Below are positions 57,597 through 64,000 of a DNA stretch of 64,000 bases, piece by piece. The notes below the pieces were generated by a model. That model did no database searches and was not told the origin of the DNA. It was given only the letters and a program-made list of their open reading frames with translations. How positions within the stretch are numbered: position 1 is the first letter of the stretch; every line of letters begins with the position of its first letter. Source of the stretch: Telmatobacter sp. DSM 110680 (GTDB lineage Bacteria > Acidobacteriota > Terriglobia > Terriglobales > Acidobacteriaceae); assembly GCF_039994875.1 (NCBI RefSeq), contig NZ_CP121196.1:1860001-1924000 (forward strand). The letters are read 5' to 3'. The translations under genes and the position numbers were made by a program.

Positions 57597-57720
57597 CGTG
57601 TGTTCCTTGGAAGCGCGCGTACAGCGATCGGTCTCTGCCAAGGATATCTCTTTCGACGCGATGTTCAGATAGCTTCTCGGCTATCATCGAGTTTCGCTGG
57701 AGATAGGACGAGGGTGCGGA

Positions 57721-58731
57721 ATGAAAGGGATTGTGCTGCAAGAGCCCGGTAACGCGGTCTTGAAAGAAATCGACGAAGCGACTGCCGGGGGCGACGAAGT
57801 TCTTCTGCAAGTCCGGATGGTGGGTCTCTGCGGAAGCGATCTGAATTCGTATCGGGGAAAGAACCCGCTGGTAAGCTTCCCGCGAATTCCGGGGCACGAG
57901 ATTTCTGCGACGGTTGTCGATCCCGGATCTCACAAAGAATGGGTGACTGGAACGCACGTTACATTGTCGCCTTACAAAGCCTGCGGACAGTGCACGGCAT
58001 GTGAACGAGGCAGGCCGAACGCCTGCCGCGACAATCAGACGATGGGCGTGCAGCGCGACGGAGCCTTGACTGAGCTGATTGCAATTCCCGCGGCGAAGTT
58101 GTTTCGGGCAGACCTCTCGCTGAAGGAACTGTGCCTGGTCGAGCCGCTCACCGTGGGCTTCCACGCTGTTGGACGCGGGCGCGTGACGGCAGAGGACACA
58201 GTCGCCGTGTTTGGTTGTGGCGGCGTGGGACTGGGCGTGGTGGCAGGCGCTGCATTTCGTGGCGCGCGAGTCATCGGCATCGATCTGGATGATCAAAAGC
58301 TGGAGACGGCGAGAAAAGCAGGCGCTGCCGAGGCCATCAATTCGAAAACGAGCGACGTCCACGCGCAGCTGATGGAATTGACGAGCGGGCGCGGGCCGGA
58401 TGTAGTCATCGAGGCGATTGGTTCGCCGGCAACCTATCGTGCCGCGGTAGATGAGGCAGCGTACGCGGGTCGCGTGGTGTATATCGGGTGGGCCAAAGAC
58501 CAGGTTCCATACGAGACCCGACTCTTCGTACACAAGGAACTCGATATTCTCGGTTCGCGCAACGCGATGCCCGAGGATTTTCGCGACGTGATACGCATGC
58601 TCGAGGCAAAGCGCTTTCCCGTGGATGCAGCGGTGACGCACGTCGTACCGTTCGAGGCGACGCCGAGAATCCTGGCAGAATGGAATCGCGAGCCCGAGCG
58701 ATTCACCAAGATCATGATCGAGGTGAGTTAA
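57721..58731 (+). CDS. Zinc-binding alcohol (sugar) dehydrogenase
   Basis: A 336-residue MDR dehydrogenase. The catalytic Zn site is GLCGSDL (Cys 37) and PGHE (His 59, Glu 60). The structural Zn site has the four-cysteine spacing in ACGQCTACERGRPNAC. The Rossmann motif VAVFGCGGVGLGVV and IGIDLDDQKLE (Asp after strand 2, so NAD-preferring) follow. Relatives oxidise sugar acids or polyols such as idonate, galactitol or galactonate. GAGGGTGCGG precedes ATG 57721. Confidence 0.9.
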   Translation: MKGIVLQEPGNAVLKEIDEATAGGDEVLLQVRMVGLCGSDLNSYRGKNPLVSFPRIPGHEISATVVDPGSHKEWVTGTHVTLSPYKACGQCTACERGRPNACRDNQTMGVQRDGALTELIAIPAAKLFRADLSLKELCLVEPLTVGFHAVGRGRVTAEDTVAVFGCGGVGLGVVAGAAFRGARVIGIDLDDQKLETARKAGAAEAINSKTSDVHAQLMELTSGRGPDVVIEAIGSPATYRAAVDEAAYAGRVVYIGWAKDQVPYETRLFVHKELDILGSRNAMPEDFRDVIRMLEAKRFPVDAAVTHVVPFEATPRILAEWNREPERFTKIMIEVS

Positions 58732-58764
58732 GCCGGCGGGGGGATGGCGAGTTGCGCGGTGGCG

Positions 58765-59493
58765 TCAGAGTTTCGCGAAATGCAGCAGCAGGCCTGCCAG
58801 TCCGCCGCCTACCAATGGGCCCATCACCGGAATGGCCGCGTAGCTCCAGTTGGAACCTCCCTTGCCGGGAATGGGCAAGAGGGCATGTGCGATGCGCGGA
58901 CCCAGGTCTCGCGCAGGATTAATGGCGTACCCGGTTGTCCCGCCCAGGGAGAGACCGATGCCCCACACCAGACTGCCAACCAGCCACTGGCCGAGGCCGG
59001 GAGCGGGGCCATTGTCGGAGACCCCATGCGAAAAGATGGCCCCGGCAACGATGACCAGCACCATGGTGCCAATGACTTCACTGACAAAGTTCGCAGCGGG
59101 GTGATGAACGGCGCCGTTGGTACAGAAAACGCCGAGCTTTGCCGCCGGATCGGGCGTGAGCGACCAGTGCGGCGCATAATGAAGGGCCATGAGGGAAGCG
59201 CCGCAGAGCGCTCCGAGCATCTGCGCAGACCACAACGAAAGCAACTCAGAGTAATTTCCGCTGGAGATGGCTGCAGAGAGAGTAATGGCGGGGTTCAGGT
59301 TCGCGCCGGGGCTGCCGAAGGCCTGGGCCGTCAGCACTCCGCACAATACCGCGAGGGCCCAACCCGTGGTGACGACCATCCAGCCTGCATCGGCCGCGTA
59401 GGATCGCCGCAACGTGACGCCTGCGTTGACACCGTTTCCGAGCAAGACCAGAACCAGTGTGCCGATGAACTCGCCAAACCAGTGAGAATGCAT
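58765..59493 (-). CDS. Aquaglyceroporin (MIP family)
   Basis: A 242-residue channel with six TM helices and the two NPA boxes, NLNPAITLS and INPARDLGPR. The Asp after the second NPA (NPARD) is the mark of glycerol facilitators rather than water-only aquaporins. AAGGAAAT precedes ATG 59493, which aligns with the family start; the longer frame from 59541 adds a basic tail. It is convergent with the dehydrogenase gene. Confidence 0.93.
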   Translation of the reverse strand: MHSHWFGEFIGTLVLVLLGNGVNAGVTLRRSYAADAGWMVVTTGWALAVLCGVLTAQAFGSPGANLNPAITLSAAISSGNYSELLSLWSAQMLGALCGASLMALHYAPHWSLTPDPAAKLGVFCTNGAVHHPAANFVSEVIGTMVLVIVAGAIFSHGVSDNGPAPGLGQWLVGSLVWGIGLSLGGTTGYAINPARDLGPRIAHALLPIPGKGGSNWSYAAIPVMGPLVGGGLAGLLLHFAKL

Positions 59494-59564
59494 ATTTCCT
59501 TTCCTGTGAATGCGGAATGAGTTTCGCAGATGTAGACGCAAGCGAGCAACCCTAGCTCACCAGA

Positions 59565-59978
59565 TCAGAACCATGTTTTTTGCTTGTATTCACGATACTC
59601 GTCTCCGAATTTGGTTTCGAGTACCTCCGCTTCTTTTCGGCTGCGGTAGACCTGCATGGGGATGAGAACTACGAATCCAACTAAGAGCCAGGGCCGATTG
59701 GTCCAAATGATGATTCCAACAAAGAAGAGCGAGCCGAAGACATAAATTGGGTTGCGGATGCGAGAGTACAAACCACTGGTGACGAGCGTCGACGCCTTGG
59801 CGCGCACGCTGAAGGCCCTACCCAACTGGAGTCGCGCAAGAATAAGCAACAAAACCGCGGGCGCCGCGATCGCGACTCCCACGATATGAGAGGGAGTCCA
59901 CGGCATTCCCGACGCTTGATGGAAGAAAAGCACAGCGAAGACTGCGATGATCGCGAGGGTGATCATATTGAGCTTCAA
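59565..59978 (-). CDS. Isoprenylcysteine-carboxyl-methyltransferase-like membrane protein
   Basis: A 137-residue protein with four TM helices of the ICMT/PEMT family: RAFSVRAKASTLVTSGLYSRIRNPIYVFGSL and EVLETKFGDEYREYKQKT, the conserved RhP..  E..L...FG..Y..Y pattern. It may methylate lipids or membrane thiols or alcohols; substrates are unknown. The start ATG 59978 overlaps the stop of the upstream gene by four bases, so they are coupled. Confidence 0.88.
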   Translation of the reverse strand: MKLNMITLAIIAVFAVLFFHQASGMPWTPSHIVGVAIAAPAVLLLILARLQLGRAFSVRAKASTLVTSGLYSRIRNPIYVFGSLFFVGIIIWTNRPWLLVGFVVLIPMQVYRSRKEAEVLETKFGDEYREYKQKTWF

Positions 59979-61030
59979 TGGATACCTCCCGGAGCATTCG
60001 CGGCAGGAATACTGGGCCGGCCTTTGAGGAGCGCATCGACAACCGTGTGGCCCACTTTGTAAGCGGCCTCAAGCGACGGCAGGTAGGCGCTGTAGGTTCC
60101 TATTCGCTGGTGAGCGAGGCTTTCGGCGGCAGTCATGCCGCGCGGTTGCTGATCGAAGTTGCTGACGGTGCGCAAAACGAGAATGCGTTGCCAGTCTGCA
60201 CGGCCGGCTTGCGCGAGGTATTTGAGCGATTGCAGGGTGCCAGTGTCTTCCATAGCTGTGGTCGCGAATTGACCTTTGCCGCTGGTGAAGTAGCTGACCC
60301 ACTCGTTAGCCCAGGCATCAAAAAGCTTGCCGTGCCAATATGTCGATGAGGATAGTTCGTCGCCCATGGTGACGAAGGGTGGACGCTGCGCGGCGGTGCC
60401 ATCAAAATGAGCACGAATCTCCTTGAGCGTGTCGGGATCGTCGAGCGGGGTATTGCGAGTCAGGTTGCAGGCCCATTGTGTGAGTTCGCCATTCATCTCA
60501 TAGGTCTGGCCATCAAGAGGCGTCGCGGGAGATTCAAACGGCTTCGTCTTGCGCAAGGGTATATAGCCAGTCGTCCAATCTTTCGGCATCTCGCGGGAAT
60601 CAATCTCGTAGCCAAGGTCGCCGTCCACGACCCAACGCGCCCATGCCGCTGAGCCTAGCGAGATGCGGTCGGGGTTTCCACCGGCGATGCCTGCGATGAG
60701 CCAGTAGGCGTGGCTGAAGTCGAAGCGAGGGTCTAGCCCCAGCGCCATGATGGTCGCTGCGGCGTGTGCTGTTCCCTGACCGGTAAGGATGGCCATTTCG
60801 CCGTCACTGTTCATGCGTGCCGAATGATAGCCGGCGGGCAGCGGATAAATCTTGTCGAGGTGATCGCGTTCGACCCAATACTGGAGTTCACCGGGTTGAT
60901 CGCCGGTGTCCTGGCCAATCTCAAACATGGCGACGACCACGACCTTTACCGGGATGGGGCGCGGCTTGGCGTAGGCGACAAACGCGAAAAGGGCCAGAAG
61001 GCCAAAGATGCATCTTGTGCGGATCATCAT
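59975..61030 (-). CDS. NUP-family purine nucleoside permease-like protein
   Basis: A 351-residue secreted protein with signal peptide (FGLLALFAFVAYA). It matches the NUP family: VKVVVVAMFEIGQDTGDQPGE, LTGQGTAHAAATIMALGLDPRFD, AYWLIAGIAGGNPDRISLGSAAWARWVVDGDLGYEID and FATTAMEDTGTL. It is a phosphorylase-like fold located outside the membrane, named from fungal nucleoside permeases; direct transport is unlikely. It forms a two-gene unit with the ICMT-like gene. Confidence 0.9.
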   Translation of the reverse strand: MMIRTRCIFGLLALFAFVAYAKPRPIPVKVVVVAMFEIGQDTGDQPGELQYWVERDHLDKIYPLPAGYHSARMNSDGEMAILTGQGTAHAAATIMALGLDPRFDFSHAYWLIAGIAGGNPDRISLGSAAWARWVVDGDLGYEIDSREMPKDWTTGYIPLRKTKPFESPATPLDGQTYEMNGELTQWACNLTRNTPLDDPDTLKEIRAHFDGTAAQRPPFVTMGDELSSSTYWHGKLFDAWANEWVSYFTSGKGQFATTAMEDTGTLQSLKYLAQAGRADWQRILVLRTVSNFDQQPRGMTAAESLAHQRIGTYSAYLPSLEAAYKVGHTVVDALLKGRPSIPAANAPGGIH

Positions 61031-61104
61031 TGCTTGCGATGTTAACGAAAATGCAGCGAACAGTGAACAGAGGACAGTGAAGAGAAAAGGCAGACCGGGG
61101 TTAT

Positions 61105-61121
61105 AACATGTTCAACATGTT
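61105..61121. promoter_or_regulatory. Tandem AACATGTT palindrome in a divergent promoter region
   Basis: AACATGTT-C-AACATGTT: two perfect palindromic octamers one base apart, together a 17-bp palindrome. It lies between the divergent NUP-like and asparaginase genes, 42 bases before ATG 61164. It is a good operator candidate for an unknown regulator. Confidence 0.6.
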
Positions 61122-61163
61122 CGGCTCTGGACGCGGTGCCGTATTTCCAAGGGGGTCATCCAA

Positions 61164-62237
61164 ATGAGAATCGCGATTAGCATATGTGCGTTGATGGGAT
61201 TGGTTGCCGTGAGCGCTCCGCGAACATTCGCGCAGGAGCAACCGGCGCATCATTGGGCGATTGTGGTGCATGGGGGCGCCGGGGTTATTGAGAAGTCAGC
61301 GCTTGGGCCTGATGGCGACAAGGCTTATCGCGCGGGCCTCGACAGAGCGATCCATGCGGGCGCTGCGGTTCTCGACAAAGGTGGATCGGCGCTGGACGCT
61401 GTTGAAGCTACGCTGCATGTGCTTGAAGAGGATCCGCACTTCAACGCGGGCAAGGGGGCAGTATTCACGCGGGAAGGGAAGAACGAGATGGACGCGTCCA
61501 TCATGGACGGGGCAACTCTGATGGCTGGTGCGGTGGCGGGAGTTCAGCGAGTACACAGCCCCATTAGTGCAGCGCGAGCGGTGATGGAGAAATCGCCTCA
61601 TGTGATGATTGCCGGACACGGCGCAGATGATTTTGCGGCCAGCGTAGGCCTCAAGATGGAAGAGCCAAGCTACTTCTTCACCGAGAGCCGCTGGCAGGGA
61701 CTGGTAAAGCAGCTGAAGAAGCAGAATATGCCCATTCCGCCGCGTCCTGCGGGAGTTCCGCCGGCAGGCGAAGAAATTCCGGTCGCTGTGGTGGATGAGT
61801 CGGAGGGTTCGGGAGTTCACGGCACGACGGGTGTGGTAGTGCGCGACCGGAAAGGCAACATCGCGGCGGGAACCTCGACTGGGGGCATGCAGGGCAAAAT
61901 GCCGGGGCGTGTGGGCGACTCGCCGATCATCGGAGCCGGGACATACGCCTCGAACAAATCCTGCGCGGTGTCGGGTACGGGCACCGGTGAGTATTACATC
62001 CGGCTTGGCGTGGCCCGCGAGGTCTGCAATCTCGTGCAGTATCGGCACATGAAGCTGCAAGACGCTGTTGATGAGGTCATCCACAAAGAACTGGAAGCGC
62101 TGCATGGCGACGGCGGTGTGATCGCGATAACTCCGGATGGACAGCTGGCTTGGAGTTTTAATACGCCGGGTATGTTCCGCGCTCGACTTGTGGAAGGCGG
62201 CCAAGTGCAGATGGGGATATATCGCGACGAGCCCTAG
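61164..62237 (+). CDS. Isoaspartyl peptidase / L-asparaginase (Ntn type), exported
   Basis: A 357-residue Ntn-hydrolase with signal peptide (SICALMGLVAVSAPRTFAQ). It shows WAIVVHGGAGVI, GAAVLDKGGSALDAVEATLHVLE, NAGKGAVFTREGKNEMDASIMDG and the nucleophile region HGTTGVVVRDRKGNIAAGTSTGGM, where autocleavage before Thr of G-T-T-G exposes the catalytic threonine. It degrades asparagine or isoaspartyl peptides in the periplasm. AAGGGGG precedes ATG 61164. Confidence 0.93.
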   Translation: MRIAISICALMGLVAVSAPRTFAQEQPAHHWAIVVHGGAGVIEKSALGPDGDKAYRAGLDRAIHAGAAVLDKGGSALDAVEATLHVLEEDPHFNAGKGAVFTREGKNEMDASIMDGATLMAGAVAGVQRVHSPISAARAVMEKSPHVMIAGHGADDFAASVGLKMEEPSYFFTESRWQGLVKQLKKQNMPIPPRPAGVPPAGEEIPVAVVDESEGSGVHGTTGVVVRDRKGNIAAGTSTGGMQGKMPGRVGDSPIIGAGTYASNKSCAVSGTGTGEYYIRLGVAREVCNLVQYRHMKLQDAVDEVIHKELEALHGDGGVIAITPDGQLAWSFNTPGMFRARLVEGGQVQMGIYRDEP

Positions 62238-62287
62238 ACAGGTTCGTTAGACTCACTAGGCATTGTTGGATTGCACGGGAGGCGCGC

Positions 62288-62995
62288 GTGAAAATCAAGC
62301 CTCTGAGTGTTTCTGCTGTTCTCGATAAGCTGGAAGGTTCTTATGGGCCGCAGGAGCCATGCTGGCCGGTTGATCCCTACGCAGCGCTGCTCTGGTGGCA
62401 CTGCGGATATCCAGCGAGCGACGCCACCTGTATGCGCGGCTGGAACGCACTCAACAAGGAAGTTGGAATTCAGCCTCGTCAGATTCTGAAGGCTACGCAG
62501 GAAAAGCTTGCTAGCGCGTTGAAGCCGGGTGGCATGGTGCCGGAACTGAGGGCGATGCGGCTGCAGCAGATCGCCGAGCGCATTGAGAATGAATTTCTCG
62601 GAGATATGCGCAACGCCTTCGTTGGTCGCATCGAAGACGTTCGAAAGAAGCTCAAAAAATTTCCGGGTATCGCCGATCCGGGTGCAGATCGCCTTTTGCT
62701 GTTCGGCGACATTGTGCCGGTTGCGGCGGTGCCTTCAAACTGTCCCCAGGTCCTCGTCCGCATTCAGCTGGGATTGGAGCGGGAGAGTTACTCGGTGACC
62801 TACCGCGAGGCACAAGCCCTTATCGAGGCCGCGATTCCTGAACAGTTTCATCCGAGGATGCGCGCCTACCTGCTGCTGAAGGAGCACGGGCAGACGCTTT
62901 GCAAACGGAGCAAGCCGAAATGCGAGGAATGCCCTATCAGCTTGCACTGCGCCTATTTCGTGGGAAAGGACCGCGGTCGTAGCCGCCCGAAGTGA
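62288..62995 (+). CDS. Endonuclease III-like HhH-FeS protein lacking catalytic residues
   Basis: A 235-residue HhH-GPD protein. The C-terminus has the [4Fe-4S] loop C205-x6-C212-x2-C215-x5-C221, spaced as in EndoIII. The hairpin KKFPGIADPGADRLLL corresponds to LPGVGRKTAN, but the catalytic Lys is replaced (by Pro). The catalytic Asp region 'VDTH' reads VPSN. So glycosylase/lyase activity is probably lost; it may bind DNA or use another residue. There is no clear neighbour of function. GGAGGCGCGC precedes ATG 62288. Confidence 0.82.
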   Translation: MKIKPLSVSAVLDKLEGSYGPQEPCWPVDPYAALLWWHCGYPASDATCMRGWNALNKEVGIQPRQILKATQEKLASALKPGGMVPELRAMRLQQIAERIENEFLGDMRNAFVGRIEDVRKKLKKFPGIADPGADRLLLFGDIVPVAAVPSNCPQVLVRIQLGLERESYSVTYREAQALIEAAIPEQFHPRMRAYLLLKEHGQTLCKRSKPKCEECPISLHCAYFVGKDRGRSRPK

Positions 62996-63053
62996 CATAA
63001 GCCTGCTCATTCGGATCTAGCCTGCCTGAGTCGATTTCTACTACACTTTTCGC

Positions 63054-63602
63054 ATGGCGTTGAAATTCACAACATCCTACATCGAAGACGCGCTTTCAGT
63101 TTTTCGCCAGTACAAGCTGTTGGGCGAGCGGGCTATGCTCCAGGTTTCGGATGAGCAACTGTTCGCATCACTCGATGAGGAATCGAATTCGATTGCGATC
63201 ATCGTGAAGCACATCACGGGCAATATGCGCTCGCGGTGGACGGACTTTCTGACCACGGATGGAGAAAAGCCGACCCGCAACCGTGATGGGGAATTTGTAG
63301 AACCACCCGCAACGCGTGAAGCATTGATGCGGGAATGGGAAGATGGATGGGCTTGCGTCTTTCGCGCAATCGAGCCGCTGACGGATGCAGACTTATCTCG
63401 CACGGTGACGATTCGCGGAGAAGCCCACTCGGTGATGCAGGCGATTAACAGGCAACTGTCGCATTACCCGATGCACGTAGGGCAAATTGTCCTGCTGGCC
63501 AAGCACTATGCGGGCGAGCGTTGGCAGACGCTGAGCGTTGCGCGGAACAGGTCGGCAGAGTTCAATCGCAAAGTTGCCGCCGGCGAGGCCAGCCAGCGAT
63601 AG
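63054..63602 (+). CDS. DUF1572 (DinB-like) family protein
   Basis: A 182-residue four-helix protein. SIAIIVKHITGNMRSRWTDFL and the C-terminal INRQLSHYPMHVGQIVLLAKHY supply the three histidines that in DinB-like proteins bind a metal. Function of DUF1572 is unknown; some relatives are thiol-transferases. It is followed by a clear terminator. Confidence 0.9.
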   Translation: MALKFTTSYIEDALSVFRQYKLLGERAMLQVSDEQLFASLDEESNSIAIIVKHITGNMRSRWTDFLTTDGEKPTRNRDGEFVEPPATREALMREWEDGWACVFRAIEPLTDADLSRTVTIRGEAHSVMQAINRQLSHYPMHVGQIVLLAKHYAGERWQTLSVARNRSAEFNRKVAAGEASQR

Positions 63603-63624
63603 CTCACTTATAGTCTGAAAATCG

Positions 63625-63652
63625 AAGGCCATCCGCAAGGGATGGCCTTTTT
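63625..63652. terminator. Bidirectional rho-independent terminator
   Basis: A 10-bp stem AAGGCCATCC (63625-63634) with GGATGGCCTT (63640-63649), loop GCAAG, then TTT. It separates two convergent genes. Confidence 0.9.
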
Positions 63653-63673
63653 CTGTTGGTGTTGATCTGCTTT

Positions 63674-64000
63674 TTATTGCGCGGTAGCGCCGCCGCGAGC
63701 TTCGGCCTTCTGAGCGAGCACCTTGTGCGCGGTATCTTCCAGGGCCTGTGCTTCGGGCAGGAAGGTAAGCGCCTTCTGGATCATGGGATCCCAATCGGCC
63801 ATGACACGCAATCCCTGAAGCTGTCCGAATTGGCTGGTGATAACTTTCTCCCGGATGCTGGTCTTCAACCAATCCATGTTGTCGTTGAGGTCTTTTTCGG
63901 TGAACGGGATGTCCTGGCCGGTGAGGTACTGCTTGAACTCGTTGATAACGCCGTCGTCGACTTGAAAATTCTTATCAACCGTGCGATTCGAGAGGTAGTG
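63674..64000 (-). CDS. C-terminal part of an S41-family carboxyl-terminal processing peptidase (partial)
   Basis: The frame stays open to the window edge (first codon CAC at 64000), so only 108 residues of the end are visible. The segment VINEFKQYLTGQDIPFT and EKDLNDNMDWLKTSIREKVI, followed by FGQLQGLRVMADWDPMIQKAL, matches the helical tail of acidobacterial and myxobacterial S41 peptidases after the PDZ and catalytic Ser-Lys domains. The catalytic part lies outside. The final residues are ARGGATAQ. An internal ATG at 63877 is not the start. Confidence 0.75.
   Translation of the reverse strand, partial: HYLSNRTVDKNFQVDDGVINEFKQYLTGQDIPFTEKDLNDNMDWLKTSIREKVITSQFGQLQGLRVMADWDPMIQKALTFLPEAQALEDTAHKVLAQKAEARGGATAQ

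Noticed and set aside
57589..58641. 350-residue minus-strand reading frame
   Set aside because: It is antisense to the Zn-dehydrogenase gene; low-complexity composition and no ribosome site.
61296..62204. 302-residue minus-strand reading frame
   Set aside because: It is antisense to the asparaginase gene and His/Arg-rich without a fold.

Overview
The window looks like chromosomal DNA of an Acidobacteriota bacterium, most likely of the Terriglobia (Acidobacteriia) type. This rests on family signatures rather than a database search: two ADOP-type orphan permeases with a PadR regulator, three proteins of the acidobacterial VWFA-related family, an LpxB-type (Gram-negative) envelope, and many secreted proteins that I cannot match to a known family. 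No prophage, transposase, integrase or CRISPR array is visible.

Layout. 1-4409 is the end of a ribosomal RNA operon on the + strand: 16S tail, tRNA-Ile, tRNA-Ala, 23S, 5S and a clear terminator. 4466-12180 holds a Sel1-repeat protein and two ADOP permeases around a GlsB-like membrane protein and a PadR repressor, with an elaborate inverted-repeat operator at the padR promoter. 12228-20882 is a run of small or secreted proteins: TPR protein, ECF sigma factor with an overlapping membrane partner, YvlD-like membrane protein, orphan T4-type lysozyme, RlpA and a 577-residue secreted protein. 21025-36838 carries an M1-fold protein that appears catalytically dead, LpxB, three VWFA-related proteins, a methyltransferase, a Crp-type regulator, a histidine kinase, DAHP synthase, paired DUF3147 membrane proteins and pyrophosphatase. 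36960-40204 is the heat-shock cluster hrcA-grpE-dnaJ behind a near-consensus sigma-70 promoter. 40321-46072 holds a GT-C-like membrane protein, a HAD-UbiA fusion resembling decaprenyl-phosphate phosphoribosyltransferase, and a receptor-type Ser/Thr kinase with a C-terminal propeller. 46142-55858 has tRNA-Ala(CGC), MarR, DUF1398, Rho, a short omega-like RNA polymerase subunit, ComM/YifB, Mn-catalase, serine deaminase, a CPBP protease, a 23-residue Lys/Ala-rich micro-protein with its own promoter and terminator, and RsmE. 55965-64000 is metabolic and miscellaneous: UxaA-family dehydratase and Zn-dehydrogenase (divergent), aquaglyceroporin, isoprenylcysteine-methyltransferase-like protein, NUP-family nucleoside protein, Ntn asparaginase, an endonuclease III-like protein lacking its catalytic residues, DUF1572, and the C-terminus of an S41 peptidase.

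The most useful leads are the micro-protein unit at 54849-55072, the dual-palindrome padR operator at 8994-9052, two enzyme folds that have lost catalytic residues (21025-23073 and 62288-62995), the HAD-UbiA fusion at 41719-43173, and about six genes whose -10 box lies 5-7 nt before the start codon, suggesting leaderless transcripts. Starts were chosen by ribosome-binding site, overlap with the upstream gene or family alignment. Where neither Shine-Dalgarno nor promoter decides, the entry says so.
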